DNA from: Rugamonas brunnea
Lineage (GTDB): Bacteria; Pseudomonadota; Gammaproteobacteria; Burkholderiales; Burkholderiaceae_D
DNA length: 64,000 nt
Assembly: GCF_014042345.1 (NCBI RefSeq)
Contig: NZ_JACEZT010000015.1
Coordinates: 62,001 to 126,000, forward strand
Reading direction: 5' to 3'
In this document: in pieces, positions 34,370 through 41,677 of the stretch
Layout of the letters: each line of letters starts with the position of its first letter
Position numbering within the stretch: position 1 is the stretch's first letter
Made by a program: the position numbers and the translations under genes
The notes under the pieces: model-generated
What the model saw: only the letters and a program-made list of their open reading frames with translations
Databases searched by the model: none
Told to the model about the DNA's origin: nothing

Positions 34370-35734
34370 TCAGCGCGTCGTGGCCCGACGCAGGCCGTCC
34401 GGTTCGAACGTACCCGCTTTCAGGCGGCCCTCGCGGGCGGCCAGCCAGTCGGCTTCCTTGCCGCCAGCCTGTACGCGGTCGATCAGGGCACGGCCCGCCA
34501 CGTGGTCGTAGCTGATGTTGGCCGACCACACGCAGGCGGGAACTTCCCATGCCATGTAGGGGCCCATCTCGGTGGTGCGCCAGACCTTGCCCTGCGCGTC
34601 ATACATGTCCTCGACCAGGATGGTCCAGCTGTCCTCGTCGATGTAGAAGGTACGCTTGGGGAACATATGGCGCATGCCTTCTTTCAGCGTGGCCTCGACC
34701 ACCCACATGCGGTGCAGCTCGTAGCGGGTCAAGTCGCGGCTGAGGAACTTCGGCTTGACCACGTCGGCCACCTTGTTCGCGGGCGAATTCAGGCGATAGG
34801 TGTTGTAGGGGACGTACAGCTCCTTCTTGCCGGCCAGTTTCCAGTCGTAGCGGTCGAGCGGACCGTTAAACTGCAGATACTGGTCCACGATCTGCAGGTT
34901 TTCCGTATTGAGAATGGGGGCGTCGTACTGGTAGGTCGGCGCGCGACGCACGCGGCGCTGGCTGGCAAAGTACAGCCAGACGTCGTTCGGCTTGCCGAAG
35001 TTGTATTGCCCCAGCGTCGCATCGCCTGCGATGGACGGCGGGCTGGTGTACACATTGAGCAGCTGGTATTCAATGCTATGGGCGTCGGCAATGCCCTTGT
35101 TCGACGGCGACCACATCGGCGCCAGCTCCCATTCGTCCTGGGTGATCGCTTCGCCAATGCTGTCGCTGCCCTTGGGTGGAATATAGGTGGAAAAGTGCTG
35201 CTGGAAGCCCTCCCCGCGCCAGCTCAGCTTGTGGTTCCAGATCGCTTCCGCGCCGCTGTGCGGAATCGGGAACGGCACCGCCGCCCCGATGGCTTCAGCC
35301 ATGTCGTGACCGTTGGGTGCCATCTTTGCGCTGACGGCATTCTTCCTGGTGCGCTCGTAGAAGAACTCCGGATAGCCGCAGGAGCGGTGGGTCGGGTAGA
35401 CGTCCATCCGGTAACCGGGGATGTTCTTGATCATCTCGACCTGGCCAGCCGCCAGCTTGTCCTTGTAACGGTCGACGTTGGAGGCGTCGATCGAGAATTG
35501 CCGCTTGTCGCCGGCATAGGGATCGGGACGCAAAGCGCCCGGCTTCCATCCGGCTGGCGGTGCCATGTCGCCGCCGGTCCATGCGGGGATGGTTCCCTCC
35601 TTGTTACCCGCGCGTTCGGCCCCCACCGGCGTCAATGCCTTGCCAAGCTTGGCGGCCTCCTGCTCGCTGGCAGTTGCACTGAGCGCTGTGCTGACCAACA
35701 GCGCCGTCCCGAAAAATGTCATCTTGATGCCCAC
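34370..35734 (-). CDS. DUF1329 periplasmic protein
   Basis: A 454-residue exported protein of the DUF1329 family, whose fold is related to the lipoprotein carriers LolA/LolB. Family features include AGNKEGTIPAWTGG near residue 45 and the closing region FYIDEDSWTILVEDMYDAQGK, broken here at its middle. A GTG start at 35734 has GGGAGG five bases upstream and gives a better-charged signal peptide than the ATG at 35722. First gene of the DUF1329-DUF1302-RND-YCF48 operon; an operator-like dyad lies 57-74 bases upstream. It may ferry a hydrophobic ligand across the periplasm. Confidence 0.83.
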   Translation of the reverse strand: MGIKMTFFGTALLVSTALSATASEQEAAKLGKALTPVGAERAGNKEGTIPAWTGGDMAPPAGWKPGALRPDPYAGDKRQFSIDASNVDRYKDKLAAGQVEMIKNIPGYRMDVYPTHRSCGYPEFFYERTRKNAVSAKMAPNGHDMAEAIGAAVPFPIPHSGAEAIWNHKLSWRGEGFQQHFSTYIPPKGSDSIGEAITQDEWELAPMWSPSNKGIADAHSIEYQLLNVYTSPPSIAGDATLGQYNFGKPNDVWLYFASQRRVRRAPTYQYDAPILNTENLQIVDQYLQFNGPLDRYDWKLAGKKELYVPYNTYRLNSPANKVADVVKPKFLSRDLTRYELHRMWVVEATLKEGMRHMFPKRTFYIDEDSWTILVEDMYDAQGKVWRTTEMGPYMAWEVPACVWSANISYDHVAGRALIDRVQAGGKEADWLAAREGRLKAGTFEPDGLRRATTR

Positions 35735-35790
35735 CTTCGCCTCCCTGTGAATGAGTGCCGGGTAACAAGCCGGCCCTTGCTACGTCATTG

Positions 35791-35808
35791 TTAGGTCATA
35801 ATACTAAA
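35791..35808. promoter_or_regulatory. operator-like dyad in front of the DUF1329 operon
   Basis: TTAGGTCATAATACTAAA matches 12 of 18 positions of the perfect palindrome at 36649. A further TAGGTCA follows at 35811, giving direct repeats. It lies between the TetR terminator and the DUF1329 start, where the promoter must be. Confidence 0.5.
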
Positions 35809-35875
35809 TATAGGTCAAAGAGACAAATAAGGAAATGAGAAAAACAAGGACTCTGTGGTATTTCAGGGCAAAAAA

Positions 35876-35900
35876 AAACGACAGGGTTTTCCTGTCGTTT
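35876..35900 (-). terminator. intrinsic terminator of the tetR gene at 35928
   Basis: Stem AAACGACAGG pairs with CCTGTCGTTT around five bases; the minus-strand transcript ends in a run of T residues. It separates the tetR transcript from the DUF1329 operon, which therefore needs its own promoter. Confidence 0.85.
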
Positions 35901-35927
35901 AGGGGGATGCCAGCTTTGCTGCTGTGC

Positions 35928-36617
35928 TTACGGATTCGCTGTCAACGGCGCCTTCAGCAGGCAATCGAGTGCAGCCATCAATTTCGCGTCAAGGCCTCGG
36001 GTATAACTGCGCTTGCGGCGGCCGGCACCGAGTTGATAGTTCAGTCCGTCCGTGATGGCAATCAGTATGGTGGCACGGTGCAGACAGTCCGCCGCACTGT
36101 AGGCGGGATAGGCAGCGCGGATCAGTTGGGCCACTTCGCGCGTCAAGGTCTCGTACCAGTCATCGAGCAGCCGCGAACACTCCTCGTCGATCACGGCAAA
36201 CGATACGAAGTGCCACCACAGGGCCGAGGACTCGGGGTTCTTGATTTCCCGCAGCGACTGCTCGGCAAGTGCGATGACGCGTTCCTGGGGCGGCAGATTG
36301 TTGTTTACGGCACTGCGCAACTCGCTCAGATAAGTTTCGATCACCGGCTCGACCACGGCACGCAGCACCGCCAGCCTGGTCGGGAAATAGTACTGCAGGT
36401 TGCTGATGCTGATCCCGGCCCGGGCCGCAACCTCACGCAGTGAGAACTCCAGGCTGCCGCCTTCCAGCAACACCGCCTTGGCAACTTCAACAATCGCGTT
36501 GCGGGTACGCAGGCCTTGGGCACGCAGTCCACCCTGCCCAGCCTCGCTGGCGGCCGGGCTGACCGTGCCGCGCTTCTTGCGCACGGGCTTTTCGTCGGAC
36601 TCTTTTACGTTTGTCAT
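35928..36617 (-). CDS. TetR-family regulator, probable master regulator of the island
   Basis: A 229-residue TetR protein with a Lys/Arg-rich N-terminal extension before the DNA-binding domain (REVAARAGISISNLQYYFP). Paralogous to the TetR at 28440. A perfect 18-base palindrome lies 32-49 bases upstream of its start, which suggests autoregulation, and related dyads occur before the envelope, barrel and amine-oxidase operons. Its own terminator makes it a separate transcription unit within the minus-strand run. Confidence 0.85.
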   Translation of the reverse strand: MTNVKESDEKPVRKKRGTVSPAASEAGQGGLRAQGLRTRNAIVEVAKAVLLEGGSLEFSLREVAARAGISISNLQYYFPTRLAVLRAVVEPVIETYLSELRSAVNNNLPPQERVIALAEQSLREIKNPESSALWWHFVSFAVIDEECSRLLDDWYETLTREVAQLIRAAYPAYSAADCLHRATILIAITDGLNYQLGAGRRKRSYTRGLDAKLMAALDCLLKAPLTANP

Positions 36618-36648
36618 CGTCGTAAGGAATTAAGAAAACACCAGATTG

Positions 36649-36666
36649 TTTGGTATGTATACCAAA
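36649..36666. promoter_or_regulatory. perfect 18-bp palindrome in front of tetR
   Basis: TTTGGTAT-GT-ATACCAAA, the most symmetrical member of the family of sites at 21092, 28440, 35791 and 43240. It sits between the oxidoreductase stop codon (36707) and the tetR start (36617). Confidence 0.75.
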
Positions 36667-36706
36667 AAGTCAATGTCATACGACGACGCCCTTGATCGAA
36701 ACGCGA

Positions 36707-38077
36707 TTACGCCGCCCGCGCCTTACGGTTGGTGCGTCCGTCCAGGATGCCTACCAGGCCCAGGGCCGCCTTGGTCGCGCACCACTGCAGCGGTTCCGGC
36801 AGAATCGGCGCGACCTTGCGCTGCAGCGCCGCCAGGAAGGGATGGTCGGCGCCGAGTATGCGCCCGGCCAGCAGGTGTCCGACCAGCGACTGGGGCGCCA
36901 GTCCGTGGCCGGAACAGCCGGCAGTGTAGTAGACGTTCCGATGCGCGCCGGTCACGCCGACGATCGGCAGGGCATCATTGGCTGCGCTGACATAGCCGCT
37001 CCAGCAGGCGCGCACCGCGATGTCTTTCAAGCTCGGCAGGCGGTCATGCAGGGCGCCCCTGAGCTCACTGTACGAGTCGTAGGCCGGCACGTTGGGCGTT
37101 TTCGATCCATAGGGAGACTGCAACCGCTTGGTGGTCACCAGCAGCGAGTTATGCGGCGTCAGCCGGAAACTCTCCATGATCCAGTGCGCCGTCATGATGC
37201 CTTCGCGTCCCGGCCAGCCCAGGGATTTCAACTGCGCAGCGGACAGCGGCTCGGTCTCGATCGCCGAAACCCGCACTGGCACGATTTTATCGGCAAGCAG
37301 CCCGTTCTGCGGCGTATAGGCGTTGCTGGAAAACAGCATCACCGGAGCACTGACGCTGCCGCGCGGCGTCTCCACCTTGATCATCGCGCCCTCGCTGTAG
37401 GACAGCATCGGCGTGTTTTCATACAGCTTCACCCCGGCCCGGATCGCCGCGCGGCGCAAGCCCATCACATACTTGCCCGGATGGAGGGTGCCGCCGTGCG
37501 CCGTGTATTCACCAAACAGGAAGGCGGGCGGAATGCCGCGCGCGTGCATCGCGGCCTGGTCCAGGAAGATGGACTTGAAGCCCAGTTCGGCGCCTATCCG
37601 CATCCCTTTGCGCAACCGCCCTTCCTGGGAGGGATGAATGGCGGCGCGGATAATCCCCGACCGCAGGTAATCGCATTCGATGCCATATTCCCCGAGCTTG
37701 CCTTCGACAAAGCTGACCGCGTCTTCATAAAAGCGGACGATCTGGGCGCCTGTCCCGGCGCCGACCTTCTTATGAAACAGCTCGTATTCGATCCCGATGG
37801 CGCCCGCCAGGTAGCCGGCGTTGCGGCCGCTGGCACCAAAGCCCGCAAACTCGCGCTCCAGCACGACCACCCGGGCGCCCTTGTCGGCCAGTTCCAGTGC
37901 GGCAGAGAGTCCGGCATAGCCAGCACCAATGATGACCACGTCCGCACTGACGGCGCCTTCCAGTGGCGCCTGCATGTCGTCCGGCTTTTCCACCCAGCCG
38001 CCCAGCGTACGGTACTTTTCCAGGTCGGCCTTGGCTTTGGCTTCCTCGGCCGAGAAGGCGTATCTTTTGGTATGCAT
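36707..38077 (-). CDS. PuuB/OrdL-type FAD-dependent oxidoreductase
   Basis: A 456-residue DAO-family flavoprotein. FAD binds at GAGYAG (51-56), followed by the GFGASGRNAG motif, IECDYLRSG, HGGTLHPGKY and the C-terminal GCSGHGLAPQ characteristic of gamma-glutamylputrescine oxidase (PuuB/OrdL) relatives. No signal peptide, so it acts in the cytoplasm, probably oxidising a C-N bond of a primary or secondary amine. The ATG at 38077 is preceded by GAGGAG. Last gene of the six-gene amine-oxidase operon. Substrate unknown; gene order suggests a step after the exported amine oxidases. Confidence 0.8.
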   Translation of the reverse strand: MHTKRYAFSAEEAKAKADLEKYRTLGGWVEKPDDMQAPLEGAVSADVVIIGAGYAGLSAALELADKGARVVVLEREFAGFGASGRNAGYLAGAIGIEYELFHKKVGAGTGAQIVRFYEDAVSFVEGKLGEYGIECDYLRSGIIRAAIHPSQEGRLRKGMRIGAELGFKSIFLDQAAMHARGIPPAFLFGEYTAHGGTLHPGKYVMGLRRAAIRAGVKLYENTPMLSYSEGAMIKVETPRGSVSAPVMLFSSNAYTPQNGLLADKIVPVRVSAIETEPLSAAQLKSLGWPGREGIMTAHWIMESFRLTPHNSLLVTTKRLQSPYGSKTPNVPAYDSYSELRGALHDRLPSLKDIAVRACWSGYVSAANDALPIVGVTGAHRNVYYTAGCSGHGLAPQSLVGHLLAGRILGADHPFLAALQRKVAPILPEPLQWCATKAALGLVGILDGRTNRKARAA

Positions 38078-38088
38078 ATGTTCTCTCC

Positions 38089-38817
38089 TCATCCCTGGCG
38101 AGCAGCAGGATAATGGGCGACCCGAACCAGATCGGAATCACGCAGCAGGGTGATGCCAAACAGCAGCAGCCACAGCGGATGAATCACCAGGGTGGCCATC
38201 TGGACCGTTTCGCCCAGGTCGCGCCAGCCGCCGAGGTTGAACATGAATTCAATGGCGAACAGGCAAAGATCGAACGTGAGCAAACGGCCGAAGCCCCACT
38301 TCTCGGCGCGCAGGAAGCGTGCAGCGGCGGTTCCCCACAGCAGCAGGACCGGCGCCTCGGCGTTCCACAGCCCTTGTGCACCGCTTTGCAAGGTGATCCA
38401 CAAGGCTTCAGCCGTTGTTTTGGCCGCAGGATCGTGCGCAGCCAGTTCCGCCACGGGCGTCAACGTGAGATTCAGCAGGCCCGCACCGGCGATCCCCAGT
38501 ACCGCGTAGACCACCAGCCCGGCCAGGCCAATGTCGGCCAAGGCACCCAGACGCTGGCGCATGGGCTGCCACAGGTAGCCGCCCACGGCCAGGAAGGGCA
38601 AATACCAGCCCAGGATGTCGGCCCACATCGACAAGCGATAGAGGTTCTGCGACTGCGCCGAGTAGGCCAGCATCATGGCCGGGCGATCAAGAACGTCAAA
38701 ATCGAACTTGGCGGCGCCCGCCACCAGGACGGCCATCAGCCAGGCCAGTGTCGCGCCGATCACTGCCAGCCAGCCGACAAAACGGCGCGGGTCCATTGCA
38801 TTGCTTGTTTGTGTCAT
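38089..38817 (-). CDS. multi-pass membrane protein of unknown function in the amine-oxidase operon
   Basis: A 242-residue protein with about seven hydrophobic segments (FVGWLAVIGATLAWLMAVLVAG, broken at its middle, GLAGLVVYAVLGIAGAGLLNL, FDLCLFAIEFMFNLGG, VIHPLWLLLFGITLL). No family motif was recognised. AAGGAG precedes the ATG at 38817. It lies between cytochrome c and the PuuB-like gene with short gaps (16 and 11 bases). It could link the anchored cytochromes to the respiratory chain or transport the product; neither is supported beyond location. Confidence 0.6.
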   Translation of the reverse strand: MTQTSNAMDPRRFVGWLAVIGATLAWLMAVLVAGAAKFDFDVLDRPAMMLAYSAQSQNLYRLSMWADILGWYLPFLAVGGYLWQPMRQRLGALADIGLAGLVVYAVLGIAGAGLLNLTLTPVAELAAHDPAAKTTAEALWITLQSGAQGLWNAEAPVLLLWGTAAARFLRAEKWGFGRLLTFDLCLFAIEFMFNLGGWRDLGETVQMATLVIHPLWLLLFGITLLRDSDLVRVAHYPAARQG

Positions 38818-38833
38818 GTTCCTGCTCCTTCTG

Positions 38834-39490
38834 TTATCGGCTTGCGAGGAATTGCGCAAGGTCCTCGAGGTCCGTTGGCGACAGCGCATTGACGACCGCT
38901 GGCATCATGCCCGCCGCGTCCCGGCGCTTGCCGGTCTTGAAGTTGGTCAGCTGATCGACCAGGTAGTTGTAGCTCTGTCCGGCCAAGCGCGGATACTCGC
39001 CCTTGCCCTCCAGCTGCTGGCCGTGGCACGACGCGCAATTGTTGGCCTTGGCCAGCGCTTCGCCGCGCGCCACGCGCCCCAGGTCGGCATGGAAGCTTGC
39101 ATTCGGCTGCGCCTTCATCCGGGAGAAGTTCGTCACCATCGCCTCGAACTCCTTATCCGTCAGGCTCAGCGCAAATGGCGTCATGGTCGGATCGTTGCGT
39201 TCGCCGCTGGCAAAGGCCTTCAGCTGCTTGCGCAAATAGGCTTCCTGCTGCCCCGCCAGGCGCGCATACAGCTGGGTGCCCGCATTGCCTTGCGGACCGT
39301 CGTGGCAGTACAGGCAGGAGTCGGTGGCGCGCGGCCATGGCCCTGCCAGTTGTGCGTTTTCACGGGCAACGGCATCGATCTCATGGCTCACCCGCAGCAG
39401 GCCATACAGATCCGGGCCATAGTACAAGCCGGCCGCCAGCAATCCGATCCCCAGCAGGGCGCCCGACCGCTTCAAAAATTTACCCATCAT
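38834..39490 (-). CDS. membrane-anchored diheme cytochrome c (c4-like), copy 1
   Basis: A 218-residue protein with an N-terminal membrane helix (residues 10-23) and two heme sites, CLYCH (59-63) and CASCH (152-156). Probable axial methionines are Met103 in DPTMTPFA and Met195/196 in GMMPAV, each at c4-type spacing. The start codon overlaps the amine-oxidase stop codon. It most probably takes electrons from the exported amine oxidase encoded just upstream and hands them to a terminal oxidase. Confidence 0.87.
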   Translation of the reverse strand: MMGKFLKRSGALLGIGLLAAGLYYGPDLYGLLRVSHEIDAVARENAQLAGPWPRATDSCLYCHDGPQGNAGTQLYARLAGQQEAYLRKQLKAFASGERNDPTMTPFALSLTDKEFEAMVTNFSRMKAQPNASFHADLGRVARGEALAKANNCASCHGQQLEGKGEYPRLAGQSYNYLVDQLTNFKTGKRRDAAGMMPAVVNALSPTDLEDLAQFLASR

Positions 39491-40983
39491 GCCCTCCCCG
39501 AGGCGACGGCCCGCAGTGCCTGCAACGCGGCCTTATGGCCCGAACGCACCGCGCCATCCATGTAGCCGGCCCAGATATCGGCCGTCTCCGTGCCGGACCA
39601 GATCAGGCGCCCGACCGGCGGATGCAGGGCTTCGCCATACTTGGTCAGGAAGCCCGGCGGCATCGGCGAGACGCAGCTGAGGGTCCAGGGGTCGGCCTTG
39701 CGCCAGTCCTGTTCGTGGTAGGCCAGCGGATGCAGCGCTTCGTCGCCGAACGCCTGGGCGTAGATGCGCGACAGCTCGGCCTCGGCCGCCTTCTTATCGG
39801 ACGGCAGCATGCTGATTTGCACGAAGGCGTTGATCACGCCAAAAGACAGGTCTTCCGGCGAGTTGTCGTAGGCCCACAGCACCGCACCACCCGTCTGGAA
39901 GATCCAGCCGTTCAAGCCCTTCTCGCGCCAGAACGGCCTCTTGTAGACGTGCGCCGTCTTGCGTCCCGGCGCAAAGGCCGGCCAGCGCCGCTGCATTTCG
40001 CGGCGCTGCTCAGGCAGCGGTGGGTCGTAAGCGATCTGCTGGCACAGCGCGGGCGACAGCGCCATGATCACGTGGCGGGCGCGGATCACCCCCTTTGCCG
40101 TGTGAATCGCAACCGGTCCGTTCTGCCACTGCTCGATGCGCTGCACCGGGCTAGACAGGCGAACCTTGTCGCCCAGCGCCTCGGCCATCTTGATCGACAG
40201 GATTTGCGAGCCGCCCGAAATGCGGGTCTCCTGCGCGCCGCCTTTGACGGCTTCCAGACGGTCGTAATTGCACTCGGCCGAATTAACCATCGACAGCCAG
40301 TGCAGCAGCGACAGCCGCGCCGGCGAGGCGCCGCCGGTGATCGCCAGACCTGTCGACCAGCCGACCTGGTCAGCCGGCTCAATGTTCTTCTTGGCCAGCC
40401 ACTCGCCCACCGACATGCCGTCGAACTCGGCGGCACGGGGCGACTTCCACGGCGCCCCCGAGGGCACGCTTCTGGCCAGTAGTTCGAGTTCGTGCGCGAT
40501 CTTGGGATCGGTGCCAAAGCCGCCTTCGGTATCGACTGCGGCGCGGGCGCCCTTGGCCAGGATGGTGGACTTGCCCTGGTAGTAAGTGGGGAAGGTTCCG
40601 ACACCAAGCTCTCGGGCCAGGTCGGCGACAGCCGTCTGGCCCGGGCCGATCCACTGCCCGCCCGCTTCCGAGAAATAGCCCTTACCCAGGTCGTGGTTCA
40701 GGGTGCGGCCGCCGACGCGGTCGCGCGCCTCCAGCACCACGAAGGATTCGCAGCCGGCGCGCCGCAAGTCGCGTGCCGCCGTCAGGCCGGCCAGGCCGGC
40801 GCCGATGATGGCGACATCGAGCACGTCGCGCCCATCGCCAGCTGCCACGGCGGCGCTGGCGGCCTCGGGCAGGACTGCAGCGGTGGCCGCCGCCGTCATG
40901 GAGGCGGCCATGCCGAGGAAGCCGCGTCGGCTGACCCGCCCCTGCCCCATGCCCCCGCCTTCAGTTATTACGTCATCGTCCAT
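39487..40983 (-). CDS. Tat-exported flavin amine oxidase/dehydrogenase, copy 1
   Basis: A 498-residue monoamine-oxidase-fold flavoprotein with a twin-arginine signal (SRRGFLG, 18-24). FAD binds at GAGLAG (61-66) with EARDRVGGRT after it; the C terminus has GTETADIWAGYMDGA. By eye, the MAO-B cage tyrosine 435 corresponds to Tyr474, while the cage-Tyr398/flavin-Cys region reads LSCVSPMPPG and keeps one Cys near 437. It overlaps the following cytochrome c gene as ATGATG. NicA2-type nicotine oxidoreductases use a cytochrome c in place of O2, and this gene pairing suggests the same. The ATG at 40983 has AAGGAA upstream. Confidence 0.85.
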   Translation of the reverse strand: MDDDVITEGGGMGQGRVSRRGFLGMAASMTAAATAAVLPEAASAAVAAGDGRDVLDVAIIGAGLAGLTAARDLRRAGCESFVVLEARDRVGGRTLNHDLGKGYFSEAGGQWIGPGQTAVADLARELGVGTFPTYYQGKSTILAKGARAAVDTEGGFGTDPKIAHELELLARSVPSGAPWKSPRAAEFDGMSVGEWLAKKNIEPADQVGWSTGLAITGGASPARLSLLHWLSMVNSAECNYDRLEAVKGGAQETRISGGSQILSIKMAEALGDKVRLSSPVQRIEQWQNGPVAIHTAKGVIRARHVIMALSPALCQQIAYDPPLPEQRREMQRRWPAFAPGRKTAHVYKRPFWREKGLNGWIFQTGGAVLWAYDNSPEDLSFGVINAFVQISMLPSDKKAAEAELSRIYAQAFGDEALHPLAYHEQDWRKADPWTLSCVSPMPPGFLTKYGEALHPPVGRLIWSGTETADIWAGYMDGAVRSGHKAALQALRAVASGRA

Positions 40984-40993
40984 TACGTTTTCC

Positions 40994-41677
40994 TTATTGG
41001 CTCGCGATGAATTGCGCCAGATCGTCGATATCCTGGGACGACAGCGCCGCCACCACCGCCGGCATCGCGCCGCTGGCGTCACGCCGCACACCGCTCTTGA
41101 AGCGCGTCAGCTGCGTCTGCAAATAGCCGTAGCCCTGTCCGGCCAGGCGCGGAAACGCGTCCTTGCCCTCCAGTTGCTGGCCGTGACAGGCCGCGCAGTT
41201 GTTGGCCTTGGCCAGCGCTTCGCCGCGCTTCACTTGCGCCGGATCGGCATGGAAGGTCGCGTTGGGCAAGAGCTGCATCTTGGCGAAATGCGCAGCCAGC
41301 CCGTTGAGCTCACCTTCCGACATGCTCAGCGCCATTGGCGTCATGGTCGGATCGCTGCGCTCACCGCTGACGAAGGCCTGCAGCTGCTTCTTCAGATAAG
41401 CTTCCGGCTGCCCTGCCAGGCGCGGATAAGTCTGGGCCTGCGCATTACCGTTAAAGCCGTGACAAGACACGCAGGCTTCGCTGGCGCGCGGCCAAGGTCC
41501 GCCGACGCGCGTGTTCTCGGCGGAGATTGCGTCAATCTGCTTGCCCAGCTGGATCAGGCCCAGCAATTCAGGGCCGTAGAGGATGGCGCCGGCCGCCGTG
41601 GCCGCGAGCAGCAGGCCACCCGTCAGAAGCAGGATGCGTTTGCCGAGGCCGCGCGGTTTGGATGCATTACTCATCAT
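40994..41677 (-). CDS. membrane-anchored diheme cytochrome c (c4-like), copy 2
   Basis: A 227-residue paralogue of the cytochrome at 38834. It has an N-terminal anchor (residues 14-33) and two heme motifs, CVSCH (69-73) and CAACH (161-165), with DPTMTPMA and GAMPAV as probable methionine-ligand segments. Its start overlaps the stop codon of the amine-oxidase gene upstream in the same ATGATG manner as copy 1, showing that a two-gene unit was duplicated. Confidence 0.87.
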   Translation of the reverse strand: MMSNASKPRGLGKRILLLTGGLLLAATAAGAILYGPELLGLIQLGKQIDAISAENTRVGGPWPRASEACVSCHGFNGNAQAQTYPRLAGQPEAYLKKQLQAFVSGERSDPTMTPMALSMSEGELNGLAAHFAKMQLLPNATFHADPAQVKRGEALAKANNCAACHGQQLEGKDAFPRLAGQGYGYLQTQLTRFKSGVRRDASGAMPAVVAALSSQDIDDLAQFIASQ

